DNA of 33,847 nt from Lachnospiraceae bacterium. GTDB taxonomy: Bacteria; Bacillota; Clostridia; Lachnospirales; Lachnospiraceae. Below, piece by piece: positions 8,803 to 17,495 of the stretch (its first letter is position 1; each line of letters begins with the position of its first letter). The stretch covers positions 1 to 33,847 of the forward strand of contig JAFXAZ010000033.1 of the NCBI GenBank assembly GCA_017521985.1, given 5' to 3'. A program made the position numbers and the translations under genes. The notes under the pieces were generated by a model. It was given only the letters and a program-made list of their open reading frames with translations, searched no databases and was not told the origin of the DNA.

Positions 8803-10359
8803 ATGCAATTACTAAAAGACATTAACTACAAGAAAATGATTACAAGCCGAATATTGGTTACCGGCATTATGATTTTGCTGGAGCTGGGTATGTTGGTAAA
8901 TATATTTTTAAAAGCGATTCGTTATTCGTGGCTGATTCTGGGAGCTTTTTATATTCTTAGTGTTTTGTATGTATTTTATTTGATTACCAAGGACGATAAC
9001 GCGTCTTATCGCATGGGCTGGATTTTGGTAATCTTGATGTTGCCACCATTAGGTGCCTTTTTGTACATGCTTTGGGGCGACAAAAAGCCTGGGAAGAGGC
9101 TTCGTGCCAAGTTAAAATTGTCTTATCTGGAAATGGATAAGTATCTGGAAGATGACGAAGTTACTTGTGAGGCCTTAGCAGAGGTCAGTCAGCGTGCCAT
9201 TGCAACTACCAGATATATCAAAAAAGCTTCCCGCTATCCGGTACACCGCAATACCCATGTGACCTATTATTCTATAGGAGAGGCCATGTTTGAGGCTATG
9301 TTAGAGGAAATGCGTAAGGCCAAGCATTTTATTTTTCTGGAATACTTTATCGTGGAAGAAGGAGAAATGTGGGGGAAAATGCTGGAAATTTTACTGGAAA
9401 AGGCCAAGCAGGGAGTAGAAATCCGTATGCTTTATGATGATATGGGTTCTGTAGCACTTCTGCCGTTTGGGTATTCCCGTAAGCTGGAGGAGATGGATCC
9501 ACATATTAAGTGTATTCCGTTTAATTCAGTGGTGCCATTTTTGGCCATGGTTATGAATAACCGAGACCACCGCAAAATTTTGGTAATTGACGGGCATACC
9601 GGTTTTACCGGAGGAATTAATCTGGCTGACGAGTATATCAATGTACGGGAAAGGTACGGTCATTGGAAGGATACCGGCTTAAAGCTGGTGGGCGAAGGCG
9701 TCTGGAATTTGACGGTTATGTTTATGGAAATGTGGAATGCCTGCAGTGAGGCCAAGCTTTTGCCTGAATTATATAAGGCAGAGGGGCATCCGGATGAAAT
9801 GCCGCAAACCTGTGAAGGGTTCGTACAGCCATTTGGAGATGATCCGCTAGACGATGAGAATGTCGGGGAAGATGTATATATTGAGATATTAAGTCAGGCA
9901 AAGAAGTATGTATATATTATGACGCCATACTTGATTTTGTCTGATGAAATGAAGCGTGCGTTGGTGATGGCTGCAAAGCGTGGGGTAGATGTGCGTATTA
10001 TTACGCCCGGTATTCCGGATAAGAAAATCGTATTTCGACTTACCAGAGCAAATTATTTGCCGCTTTTAGAGGCAGGTGTGAAAATTTATGAGTACACACC
10101 GGGCTTTGTCCATGCTAAGTCATTTTTGTGTGATGATACAGTAGGTGTAGTGGGGACCATTAATCTGGATTATCGTAGTTTGTTTTTGCATTTTGAAAAT
10201 GCGGTGTGGATGTATAAGGTTCCGGCATTGGCAGATTTAAAGAAAGATATTATCGAGACCATAGAAAGGTCGCGCATGGTTTATAAAGAGGATGTGCATA
10301 CAAAGGGGCTGGGCATTGTGTTAGATGGCATGCTTCGTGTCATGGCACCATTGTTGTAA
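8803..10359 (+). CDS. cls: cardiolipin synthase (phospholipase D superfamily)
   Basis: Transfers a phosphatidyl group between two phosphatidylglycerols to form cardiolipin in the membrane. Two N-terminal hydrophobic helices (about 15-65, PLDc_N region with LPPLGAFLYMLWG) are followed by two PLD catalytic domains. The HKD motifs are complete: His256/Lys258/Asp263 in DHRKILVIDG, and His437/Lys439/Asp444 in HAKSFLCDD, each followed by the usual GG or GTINLD stretch. The length of about 518 residues is normal for the family. Start choice is uncertain: ATG 8803 has GGTGA close by, and ATGs at 8782 and 8791 are in frame. It heads an apparent operon with the GNAT and Gre-type genes. Confidence 0.95.
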   Translation: MQLLKDINYKKMITSRILVTGIMILLELGMLVNIFLKAIRYSWLILGAFYILSVLYVFYLITKDDNASYRMGWILVILMLPPLGAFLYMLWGDKKPGKRLRAKLKLSYLEMDKYLEDDEVTCEALAEVSQRAIATTRYIKKASRYPVHRNTHVTYYSIGEAMFEAMLEEMRKAKHFIFLEYFIVEEGEMWGKMLEILLEKAKQGVEIRMLYDDMGSVALLPFGYSRKLEEMDPHIKCIPFNSVVPFLAMVMNNRDHRKILVIDGHTGFTGGINLADEYINVRERYGHWKDTGLKLVGEGVWNLTVMFMEMWNACSEAKLLPELYKAEGHPDEMPQTCEGFVQPFGDDPLDDENVGEDVYIEILSQAKKYVYIMTPYLILSDEMKRALVMAAKRGVDVRIITPGIPDKKIVFRLTRANYLPLLEAGVKIYEYTPGFVHAKSFLCDDTVGVVGTINLDYRSLFLHFENAVWMYKVPALADLKKDIIETIERSRMVYKEDVHTKGLGIVLDGMLRVMAPLL

Positions 10360-10384
10360 GAATTTATTTGTATACGGAGGAATT

Positions 10385-10945
10385 ATGGAGTTTAGTCTTA
10401 TTAGGGCAATACCGCAGGATGCAGAAGAATTGGCTCGTATTATGGAGCGTGTTACTGCGGGAATGGACAACCCGGCATGGTTTATGGATGATGACATCGT
10501 CTATATCAAGGAGCATATAGGGCATCAGCCGCTAAAAAAAGAAGATTTAGGATTTATTTTGAAGGCTGTGACGGTGGTGGATGGCAAAGAGCAGATTGCC
10601 GGATTTTTCATGGCAGCATTTCCGGGACTTTCCGAGAAAAATTTAGGGCATCATATTTCTTTAGGTGAGAGTGATTTGTTAAAAGTAGCGCATATGGATT
10701 CTGTTGTTATTTTGCCGGAGTTTCGTGGATACGGGCTTCAGTACAAGCTGATTGCAAAGGCTGAGGAAGTAATTGCCAGGGAGACGGAGTATCGGATTTT
10801 GATGGCGACGGTTCATCCGGATAATAAATACAGCTTGAAAAATGTGCTGGCACATGGATATGAAGTGGCAGCAAAAGCCTTAAAGTACGGCGGTTACCCA
10901 AGATATATTATGAAAAAGGAGATTGAAACGTGGCGGAGCAATTGA
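10385..10945 (+). CDS. GNAT-family N-acetyltransferase
   Basis: 186 residues with the GNAT fold pattern: an N-terminal FSLIRAIPQDAEELARIM segment, a central 'HMDSVVILPEFRGYGLQYKLIAKAEEV' region in which the R-G-Y-G-L part is the acetyl-CoA pyrophosphate loop, and 'ATVHPDNKYSLKNVLAHGYEVA' near the C-terminus. The family transfers acetyl from acetyl-CoA to an amine; the substrate here is not predictable. ATG 10385 follows ACGGAGG; an upstream in-frame extension overlaps cls and lacks a ribosome site. It lies 25 nt after cls and overlaps the next gene by 16 nt, indicating co-translation. Confidence 0.88.
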   Translation: MEFSLIRAIPQDAEELARIMERVTAGMDNPAWFMDDDIVYIKEHIGHQPLKKEDLGFILKAVTVVDGKEQIAGFFMAAFPGLSEKNLGHHISLGESDLLKVAHMDSVVILPEFRGYGLQYKLIAKAEEVIARETEYRILMATVHPDNKYSLKNVLAHGYEVAAKALKYGGYPRYIMKKEIETWRSN

Positions 10946-11433
10946 CCAGAAAAGATGTGGAACGCATAGAAGCAGAAATAGAGCACCGTAAGCTGGTGGT
11001 GCGGCCGGCGTGTCTGGAAGCAGTGAAGGAAGCCAGGGCACAGGGCGATTTGAGTGAGAATTTCGAGTATTATGCTGCAAAGAGGGAAAAAAATAAAAAC
11101 GAAAGCCGCATTCGATATTTGGAGAAAGTCCTTAGGTATGCGCATATTTTGGAGGATGCTTCTGCAGAGGATGAAATCGGTTTGGAAAATACCGTGACGG
11201 TGCAGTTTGAAGATGATGGCAGTACGGAGGTGTATCGTATTGTGACTCCCATTCGCTGTAATTCCCTTCAAAATAAAATCAGTATTGAGTCTCCAATCGG
11301 GAAAGCACTGCTTGGCCACAAAAAAGGCGACAAGGTAGAAGTGCCGTTACCCAATGGCGGCAGTTATTTTTTATATATTTTGGCAGTAGAGAAGACAGAA
11401 GATGACGGAAGTGACAAAATCCGCAGTTTCTAG
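10930..11433 (+). CDS. GreA/GreB-family transcription factor
   Basis: 167 residues. The N-terminal antiparallel coiled coil (about 1-78) has the tip motif GDLSENFEYYAAKREK, retaining the acidic Asp and Glu that in GreA enter the RNA polymerase secondary channel to trigger transcript cleavage. The C-terminal FKBP-like domain (about 85-160) contains ISIESPIGKALLGHKKGDKVEV, typical of the family. Divergence from standard GreA sequences suggests it is a paralogue rather than the main housekeeping copy. It starts with GTG, set by AAGGAG 8 nt upstream, inside the end of the GNAT gene. Confidence 0.9.
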   Translation: MAEQLTRKDVERIEAEIEHRKLVVRPACLEAVKEARAQGDLSENFEYYAAKREKNKNESRIRYLEKVLRYAHILEDASAEDEIGLENTVTVQFEDDGSTEVYRIVTPIRCNSLQNKISIESPIGKALLGHKKGDKVEVPLPNGGSYFLYILAVEKTEDDGSDKIRSF

Positions 11434-11434
11434 C

Positions 11435-11463
11435 TTGAATTTTTTTGTGACTTATTATATAAT
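11435..11463 (+). promoter_or_regulatory. promoter of the SEC-C gene
   Basis: TTGAAT (11435-11440), 17-bp spacer, TATAAT (11458-11463), starting 2 bp after the Gre-factor stop codon. Confidence 0.75.
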
Positions 11464-11496
11464 ATCCTTGATTTTTGTTATGCAAAGGAGATAGTT

Positions 11497-12000
11497 ATGG
11501 CATTATTAGATACATGGCGCGACGTGGCTTATAATGAGAAATTGGACAGAGATTCTCTTCAGAAGCTTTGGTCTGTTTATTTTAGCAAGGAAACAGCAAT
11601 TTACGAAGAACTTTTAAAGAACCCGGATGAAGTAGTGAAGGGTACCGTAAAGGAACTTGCAGAGAAGTTTGACGTAGACATTATGACTATGACCGGTTTC
11701 TTAGATGGTATCAACGATTCTTTAAAGGAGCCAAACCCTATTGAAACCATGGAAGAGGATACCGAGGTTCAGTTAGGCTTTGACAAGGAACTTTTATACA
11801 AGAACATGGTTGCAGCAGAAGCAGACTGGTTATATAATTTGGATGCATGGAAGGAAATCTTTACAGAGGAGCAGATGAAAGCACTCTACAAAGAGCAGAA
11901 GTCTTCTACTACGATTGTTAAGGAAGCAAAGGTATATCCAAACGACCCATGTCCATGCGGTTCCGGTAAGAAATACAAAAAATGTTGTGGACGTAATTAA
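11497..12000 (+). CDS. SEC-C motif protein
   Basis: 167 residues, mostly helical and acidic, ending in a classic SEC-C zinc-binding tail ([19 protein letters not shown]), the motif at the C-terminus of SecA that binds SecB and ribosomes. No SecA ATPase domain is present. Stand-alone SEC-C proteins are common in Clostridia; their roles are not established. The body (about 1-145) shows no domain I can name. Translation start is clear (AAAGGAG 9 nt upstream). The next gene begins 16 nt after its stop and may share the transcript. Confidence 0.9.
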   Translation: MALLDTWRDVAYNEKLDRDSLQKLWSVYFSKETAIYEELLKNPDEVVKGTVKELAEKFDVDIMTMTGFLDGINDSLKEPNPIETMEEDTEVQLGFDKELLYKNMVAAEADWLYNLDAWKEIFTEEQMKALYKEQKSSTTIVKEAKVYPNDPCPCGSGKKYKKCCGRN

Positions 12001-12016
12001 TATTACAGAGTTTAAA

Positions 12017-12475
12017 ATGTCAGATAGAGTACAAAAGGCAAGAGAATATTTTTTAAAAGGATATAATTGTGCACAGTCCGTTTTTATGGCGTATGCGGAT
12101 GTTGTGGGTATGACAGAAGGGGAAGCTGCAAAGTTCAGCTCCCCTTTTGGTGCTGGTTTTGGTCGTATGAGAGAAGTGTGTGGTACGGTTTCTGCCATGA
12201 CTATGCTTTTGGGATTTTGTGAGGGCAATGCAGACCCAACAGACCAGGAAGGAAAGACCCGTATTTATGCACGTGAACGTGAACTGGCAGAGGCTTTTTT
12301 ACAGGAACAGAAAAGCATTGTGTGCAGGGAAATTCTCGGACTTAAAAAGGGAGAAGAGGAACCTCCTGCGCCAAGTGTGCGTACGTTGGAATACTATGAG
12401 AGCAGACCATGCCTTGGATGTGTAGAGACCGCGGCTCAGATTATAGAGGATGAAATATTGTCGAGAATTGTGTAG
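12017..12475 (+). CDS. C_GCAxxG_C_C family protein
   Basis: 152 residues matching the C_GCAxxG_C_C family: GYNCAQSVFMAYAD, then FGAGFGRMREVCGTVSAM, a CREILGL segment and a final RPCLGCVETAA. The conserved cysteines suggest metal or cofactor binding and a redox role, but no function is established for most members. ATG 12017 is the family-consistent start, with only a weak CAGAG ribosome site, so translational coupling to the SEC-C gene is likely. An upstream in-frame extension to 11915 overlaps the SEC-C gene and is not supported. Confidence 0.88.
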   Translation: MSDRVQKAREYFLKGYNCAQSVFMAYADVVGMTEGEAAKFSSPFGAGFGRMREVCGTVSAMTMLLGFCEGNADPTDQEGKTRIYARERELAEAFLQEQKSIVCREILGLKKGEEEPPAPSVRTLEYYESRPCLGCVETAAQIIEDEILSRIV

Positions 12476-12501
12476 ACAATTTGCAAACCGGGTGGTATAA
12501 T
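12473..12501 (+). promoter_or_regulatory. promoter of the cytidylate kinase-like gene
   Basis: TAGACA (12473-12478), 17-bp spacer, TATAAT (12496-12501). It overlaps the preceding stop codon and rules out the ATG at 12500 as a start. Confidence 0.7.
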
Positions 12502-12532
12502 GTTTTTACAAATCAGAAAGGCAGGTAAGGGT

Positions 12533-13162
12533 ATGCAGAATATAGTAATTACAATTGCAAGGCAGTATGGTAGTGGCGGTAGATTAATAGGTAAGATGCT
12601 TTCAGAGGAGCTGGGTATTCCTTACTATGACAGACAGCTTTTACAGTTAGCCAGTGATGACAGTGGTATTAACGAGAAGCTTTTTGCAAATGCAGATGAA
12701 AAGGTTAAGACGTCCGCGCTCTTTCGAATTGCAAAGAAAGTATATAATGGTGAATTGATTCCGCCTGACAAGGAAGATTTCGTGTCTAATGACAACCTTT
12801 TTAATTATCAGGCCAAGATTATCAAAGAGCTTGCAGAGGAAGACTCCTGTGTAATTATCGGTCGTTGTGCAGACTTTGTATTGAAGGATTGTCCAAATGT
12901 AATCAGCGTATTTATTCATGCAGATGAGGAAAAATGTGCAGCACGTGTCGGAGAAATTCGTCGCATGGACAAGAAAGACCTACTGAAGCATATTGCGGAT
13001 GTGGACAAACGTCGCGGTACATACTATAAGTATTACACCGGCAAGGAATGGTCTGATGCCAGAAATTATGACCTGTGTTTAGACAGTGGCAAGCTTGGAT
13101 ATAGAGGTTGTGTGGAAGCAATTAAGAAGCAGATTGAATTAAGGTTTGGGGAAAGTAAATAA
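12533..13162 (+). CDS. cytidylate kinase-like family protein
   Basis: 209 residues. A P-loop-like start (IVITIARQYGSGGRLIGKML) and the following EELGIPYYDRQLLQLA place it in the cytidylate kinase-like (AAA_26) family, related to CMP kinase; further motifs are CVIIGRCADFVL and the lid-like VDKRRGTYYKYYTGKEW. It probably phosphorylates a nucleotide, but the substrate is unproven, and true Cmk proteins usually carry an NMP-binding insert that I cannot identify here. The start at 12533 is preferred because the promoter's -10 element covers the earlier ATG at 12500. A GC-rich hairpin follows the stop. Confidence 0.87.
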   Translation: MQNIVITIARQYGSGGRLIGKMLSEELGIPYYDRQLLQLASDDSGINEKLFANADEKVKTSALFRIAKKVYNGELIPPDKEDFVSNDNLFNYQAKIIKELAEEDSCVIIGRCADFVLKDCPNVISVFIHADEEKCAARVGEIRRMDKKDLLKHIADVDKRRGTYYKYYTGKEWSDARNYDLCLDSGKLGYRGCVEAIKKQIELRFGESK

Positions 13163-13176
13163 CACATATATTGGGT

Positions 13177-13196
13177 GGGGCTGTTTAAACAGCCCC
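13177..13196 (+). terminator. putative terminator hairpin
   Basis: A 20-bp perfect palindrome: GGGGCTG, TTTAAA, CAGCCCC, followed by ATTTCTCTG. The T-run is weak, but position and stem strength fit termination. Confidence 0.6.
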
Positions 13197-13269
13197 ATTT
13201 CTCTGTAAATTTCCAGAAAAAAATCTTGCAAAAATAAACACCACATGATACTATAACACCTATGATGTG

Positions 13270-13285
13270 GTTAGTTGCGACTAAC
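13270..13285. promoter_or_regulatory. 16-bp inverted repeat, likely operator
   Basis: Perfect GTTAGT-TGCG-ACTAAC, about 15 bp downstream of a possible promoter (TTGCAA 13227-13232, 17 bp, TACTAT 13250-13255) and 31 bp before the DUF454 start. Position and symmetry suit a dimeric repressor, for example of MarR type; no regulator gene is next to it. Confidence 0.5.
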
Positions 13286-13316
13286 TGCAAAAAAAGAGAA
13301 GGTTAGGTGAAAATCA

Positions 13317-13694
13317 GTGAATATTCAAAAAGCAGTTTATATTGTATTAGGATGTGTTGGCGTAGGTTTAGGGGCATTTGGAGCGTTGGTACCGTTTATT
13401 CCCACATTTCCGTTTTTACTTATGGCAGCCTATTGCTTTGCAAGAAGCTCTAAGCGTCTGCATTTATGGTTTATTAACACAAAACTATATAAAAATAACT
13501 TGGAAAGTTATGTACAGGGGCATGGTATGACGAAAAAAACAAAAGTACACATTATGATTACGGTTACGGTATTGATGTCGATAGGTTTTGTTATGATGGA
13601 GCAGGTTGTAGTAGGACGCATGATACTGACTTGTGTCTGGATATTCCATATCATTTATTTTATCTGGGGTGTGAAGACCATAAAAGAAAACTAG
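13317..13694 (+). CDS. DUF454 (YbaN-like) membrane protein
   Basis: 125 residues with an N-terminal helix pair (about 5-40) containing the family signature GALVPFIPTFPFLLMAAYCFARSSKR (shown here only in outline: P-x-x-P-T-x-P-F-L-L, then C-F-A-R-S-S), a cytoplasmic WFINTKLY segment and two more hydrophobic helices (about 75-118). The function of the family is unknown. GTG 13317 is the start, with AGGTGA upstream. It has its own promoter region with a conspicuous palindrome. Confidence 0.88.
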   Translation: MNIQKAVYIVLGCVGVGLGAFGALVPFIPTFPFLLMAAYCFARSSKRLHLWFINTKLYKNNLESYVQGHGMTKKTKVHIMITVTVLMSIGFVMMEQVVVGRMILTCVWIFHIIYFIWGVKTIKEN

Positions 13695-13803
13695 ACTGAG
13701 CTATTTTTTTAGTGCTTTTCTTCTATATCTTTTTGTGTTATAGTTATACTGTTGATAAGAAAGGTATTTAGAAATAGAACTATTTATAAAATGGGTGTAG
13801 AGC

Positions 13804-15456
13804 ATGAATAGAGAAAAGAAAGTGTATGTAATCGGACACAAAAATCCGGATACGGATTCCATTTGTTCCGCAATTGCATATGCAGATTTAAAAACAAGGA
13901 CTACGCACGGTATCAAATACGTACCAAAGCGTGCAGGTCAGATAAATAAAGAAACAGAATTTGTCTTAAAGCGGTTTGGGGTAAATGCCCCGAAGTTTGT
14001 ATTGGATGTAGGTGTGCAGGTGAGAGATTTGGAAATTCACAAAACCCCATATGCACATGCTGCTATGACAATTAAAGAAGCATGGGACCTTATGAATGAC
14101 AATAACGCGGTAACTCTCCCAATTACCGATAGTGAGTACCGTCTGGAAGGTATTATTACTATTAGTGATATTGCCAAGTATTTCATGGTACCATCGGATG
14201 AGTGTCCCCTTGCGTCTGCCAAGACTCGTTATAAAAATATTGCGGAAACGTTAAATGGCGAGGTGCTTGTGGGAAATGAACTGGGGCTTTTTACAAAAGG
14301 AAGAGTGCTGGTAGGTGCAGGTACACCGGATGTGTTGCAAAGTTATATGGACAGCGACGACTTAGTGATTGTAGGCGACAGAGAAGAGGCTCAGATTGCT
14401 GCCTTGGAGGCCAATGCAAGCTGCATCGTTATTAGTATGGGCAGCAAGGTTTCCGACAAGGTAATTCAGCTTGCCAAGCGTAACAGCAGCGTGATTATTA
14501 CCACACCGCATGATACATATAGTGTGACCTGTCTCATTAATCAGAGTATTCCCGTTCGTTTCCTGATGAAGAGGGATAATCTGATAACCTTTAATACCAA
14601 TGACTATGTAGATGATATTAAAGATACTATGGGTAAATTACGCATTCGTGATTTCCCGGTACTGGATTCACAAGGAAGATGCAAGGGAACTATTTCTCGC
14701 AGAAATTTAATTAATGCCAAGAAAAAGCAGTTGATTTTAGTGGATCATAATGAGCGTACACAGGCAGTTGATAATGTATGCGAGGCGGAGATTTTAGAAA
14801 TTATTGACCACCACAGGCTGGGTTCTTTAGAGACCATTCAGCCGATTTATTTCCGTAACCAGCCGGTGGGATGTACTGCCACGATTATGTTTCAAATGTA
14901 TCAGGAAAAGGAGCTGGATATTCCAAAGCATATTGCAGGACTTTTGTGCGCTGCTATTATTTCCGACACCTTGATGTTCCGTTCCCCGACCTGTACCAAG
15001 TACGACCAGGATGCAGCCTTACAGCTTGCAGCAATGGCGGAGCTGGATATCGAGAGCTTTGCAGATGAAATGTTTATGGCAGGAAGTGATTTGAGGGATA
15101 AGTCTGCGGAAGAAATTTTCTATCAGGATTTCAAGAAGTTCCAGTCCGGTACCACCAGTTTTGGTGTGGCACAGATTAATTCCATGAATGCAGCCATGCT
15201 TGCACATATCGGGGAGCAGGTAAAGCCTATTATGGCTAATGCAGTAGGACAAAATGCGGTATCTATGGTATTTTTCATGCTTACCAATATTATGTCGGAA
15301 TCTACGCAGCTTTTATGTTTTGGCGAAGGAAGTGCACGCTTCGTGGAGCAGGCGTTCCATGCCAAAGTCAATAACGGAACCTGTTTTCTTCCGGGCATTG
15401 TTTCACGTAAGAAGCAGTTTATACCTGCCATGATTAATGCAATTCAGGAAACATAG
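13804..15456 (+). CDS. CBS-DRTGG family II (Mn-dependent) inorganic pyrophosphatase
   Basis: Hydrolyses pyrophosphate to phosphate in the cytoplasm. The 550 residues are far longer than plain family II enzymes (about 310) because a regulatory insert splits the catalytic DHH domain. The N-terminal metal site has His12, Asp16 and Asp18 (GHKNPDTDS); then come a CBS domain (about 70-125), a DRTGG domain (about 130-245) and a second CBS domain (about 250-310); the DHH motif is Asp335-His336-His337, and the DHHA2 part follows (ISDTLMFRSPTC). In the family the CBS pair binds AMP/ADP (inhibiting) and ApnA (activating). It is followed by recJ 20 nt later and is probably co-transcribed with it. Confidence 0.95.
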   Translation: MNREKKVYVIGHKNPDTDSICSAIAYADLKTRTTHGIKYVPKRAGQINKETEFVLKRFGVNAPKFVLDVGVQVRDLEIHKTPYAHAAMTIKEAWDLMNDNNAVTLPITDSEYRLEGIITISDIAKYFMVPSDECPLASAKTRYKNIAETLNGEVLVGNELGLFTKGRVLVGAGTPDVLQSYMDSDDLVIVGDREEAQIAALEANASCIVISMGSKVSDKVIQLAKRNSSVIITTPHDTYSVTCLINQSIPVRFLMKRDNLITFNTNDYVDDIKDTMGKLRIRDFPVLDSQGRCKGTISRRNLINAKKKQLILVDHNERTQAVDNVCEAEILEIIDHHRLGSLETIQPIYFRNQPVGCTATIMFQMYQEKELDIPKHIAGLLCAAIISDTLMFRSPTCTKYDQDAALQLAAMAELDIESFADEMFMAGSDLRDKSAEEIFYQDFKKFQSGTTSFGVAQINSMNAAMLAHIGEQVKPIMANAVGQNAVSMVFFMLTNIMSESTQLLCFGEGSARFVEQAFHAKVNNGTCFLPGIVSRKKQFIPAMINAIQET

Positions 15457-15476
15457 AAGATATTTGGAGAGATATT

Positions 15477-17228
15477 TTGGAAAAATGGTTCTTAAAAAAT
15501 AAACGTGGAGATGCGTCTGCTTTGGCAGACGCTCTTCAAATTAGTCCGGTTCTGGCCAAAATTTTGATAAACAGGGATGTAAATACCGAAGAACTTGCCA
15601 GGACCTATCTGGAAGGCAATATGCAGGGACTTCATGCACCGGAATTATTAAAGGATTGCGTGAAGGCTGCGGATATTGTTAAGAAGAAAGTGATAGAAAA
15701 GAAATTTATACGTATTATAGGCGATTATGACTGTGATGGTATTTGCGCCACTTTTATTTTATGGAGTGTTTTGACCGAACTGGGAGCACATGTGGATTAC
15801 TGTCTTCCTCATCGCATTAAGGATGGATATGGGCTGAATATTTCTATGATAGAGGATGCGGTAAGGGATGGTGTAGATACCATTGTGACCTGTGACAATG
15901 GCATTGCTGCCATAGAGCAGATTGCTTTTGCAAAGGAGCAGGGGCTGACGGTAATTGTGACAGACCATCATGAAGTGCCTTTTGTAGAATTGGATAATGA
16001 GCGCAGATTTCAATTACCGGCTGCGGTTGCCATAGTAAATATGAAGCAGGAGGATGACACCTATCCTTTTAAGGGGATTTGCGGTGCCGTTACGGCGTGG
16101 AAGCTGGGGCAGGTGCTTTTGGGAAATGAACACCCGGTTATCAAGGCTCTTATTCCCTACGCTGCATTAGCTACCGTGTGTGATGTTATGGACCTGATGG
16201 ATGAAAATCGTGTGCTTGTAAAGGAGGGGCTTCGAATTTTGAATACCTGTCCTCCGGTGGGGCTGGAGGCATTAATTCGGGTGTATGAGTTGAAGGATAA
16301 AGCAGTTTCCGCCTATCATTTGGGATTTTTGTTGGGACCATGCTTAAATGCCACAGGGCGTTTGGAGACAGCAGAATATGCATTGAAGCTTTTGACTATG
16401 ACAGAGCCGGAGCAAGCTTTGGTATATGCATATGAGTTAAAGTCATTAAATGATACCCGTAAAAACCTGACTTTACAAAATACCGAGAAGGCAATAGCGG
16501 AATTAAAGGCAGCAGGACATGATGAAGACAAGGTTATTGTGATGTACTTGCCGGAATGTCATGAAAGTCTGGCTGGTATTATTGCAGGGCGCATCCGAGA
16601 GGCATGTCATCGACCGACTTTGGTATTTACTAAGGCAGAGGAAGGCGTAAAAGCCTCTGGTCGTTCTATGGAATGCTATGATATGTTTACGGAGCTGTCT
16701 GCCTGCAAGGATTTGTTTACCAAATTCGGTGGTCACAAAATGGCAGCCGGTCTCTCTATGGCAAGAGAAGAAGATATTGAAGAGCTCAGAAAACGTCTTT
16801 GTGAACAGTGCACATTAGAAAAAGAAGACTTTGTGGAGAAGGTTCATATTGACGTGGCTATGCCTATGTCCATGGCAAGCTTGCAATTGGCAAAAGAATT
16901 AGAGTGCCTGGAACCATTTGGCAATGGCAATCCAAAACCGCTTTTGGCAGAAAAAAACTTGCTTTTAACCAATGGACAGCTTTTAGGACAAAAAGGCAAT
17001 GCGGCACGCTTTACCGTAAAATCTTCTGACGGAAGTACACACCAAGTGGTGTACTTTGGCAATTTACAGATATTCCATGACTTTTTGGAAGAAAAATACG
17101 GACCGGGTGCCAGTGATAAGCTTTACCGCTATACCTGTGCCTTCCCGATTAATATGATTTATACCCTGCAGGTAAATACCTATCAGATGCGGGAGAGTCT
17201 GCAGATACAGATGAAGTATTATTGTTAA
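15477..17228 (+). CDS. recJ: single-stranded-DNA-specific exonuclease RecJ
   Basis: 5'-3' ssDNA exonuclease used in recombination and repair. The 583 residues match short clostridial RecJ proteins. Motifs seen: Asp83/Asp85/Asp87 in GDYDCDGICA, VTCDNGI, DHH at Asp163-His165, the DHHA1 domain with ESLAGIIAGRI and FGGHKMAAG, and the C-terminal OB-fold with LEPFGNGNPKPLL. The start is TTG, set by GGAGAG 5 nt upstream; no better ATG fits the family N-terminus. It ends at a very strong terminator. Confidence 0.95.
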   Translation: MEKWFLKNKRGDASALADALQISPVLAKILINRDVNTEELARTYLEGNMQGLHAPELLKDCVKAADIVKKKVIEKKFIRIIGDYDCDGICATFILWSVLTELGAHVDYCLPHRIKDGYGLNISMIEDAVRDGVDTIVTCDNGIAAIEQIAFAKEQGLTVIVTDHHEVPFVELDNERRFQLPAAVAIVNMKQEDDTYPFKGICGAVTAWKLGQVLLGNEHPVIKALIPYAALATVCDVMDLMDENRVLVKEGLRILNTCPPVGLEALIRVYELKDKAVSAYHLGFLLGPCLNATGRLETAEYALKLLTMTEPEQALVYAYELKSLNDTRKNLTLQNTEKAIAELKAAGHDEDKVIVMYLPECHESLAGIIAGRIREACHRPTLVFTKAEEGVKASGRSMECYDMFTELSACKDLFTKFGGHKMAAGLSMAREEDIEELRKRLCEQCTLEKEDFVEKVHIDVAMPMSMASLQLAKELECLEPFGNGNPKPLLAEKNLLLTNGQLLGQKGNAARFTVKSSDGSTHQVVYFGNLQIFHDFLEEKYGPGASDKLYRYTCAFPINMIYTLQVNTYQMRESLQIQMKYYC

Positions 17229-17232
17229 AACA

Positions 17233-17260
17233 CAAAAGACCAGGTTGCCCTGGTCTTTTG
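17233..17260. terminator. recJ terminator
   Basis: Perfect 12-bp stem CAAAAGACCAGG / CCTGGTCTTTTG with loop TTGC, ending in a T-rich arm. Confidence 0.9.
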
Positions 17261-17364
17261 CATTTTCTTATGAGGGGGGAGATAGTGAATGTATCAACTA
17301 TCCGTAATATACTATAGCGTAAAATTGTGTTAGAAGTATGTACAAATCATAAAAATCGCATGAA

Positions 17365-17409
17365 GTTTCTTAAGAAACAGGAAAAAAAGACTTTCTTAAA
17401 TTTTCTTAA
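17365..17409. repeat. TTTCTTAA repeats upstream of the sulfatase gene
   Basis: TTTCTTAA occurs at 17366-17373, 17392-17399 and 17402-17409. The first copy lies in a perfect 14-bp palindrome (GTTTCTTAAGAAAC, 17365-17378). All three lie within 55 bp upstream of the likely -35 box. The remainder of 17261-17364 is A/T-rich with no gene; a 10-codon GTG frame at 17285 has a G-rich site before it but is too short to call. Confidence 0.6.
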
Positions 17410-17415
17410 ACCGCA

Positions 17416-17444
17416 TTGTATTCCCTAAAAAATTGCGGTATGCT
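17416..17444 (+). promoter_or_regulatory. promoter of the LtaS-like gene
   Basis: TTGTAT (17416-17421), 17-bp spacer, TATGCT (17439-17444), about 50 bp before the start codon. Confidence 0.55.
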
Positions 17445-17495
17445 AATATAAATTCATTACATAATATATATGGCTATCTATTGGGGGATATACAA

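Noticed and set aside
17285-17317. A 10-codon GTG frame with a G-rich Shine-Dalgarno-like stretch, possible leader peptide
   Set aside because: Too short, no regulatory codon run, no attenuator hairpin after it; can arise by chance after the recJ terminator.
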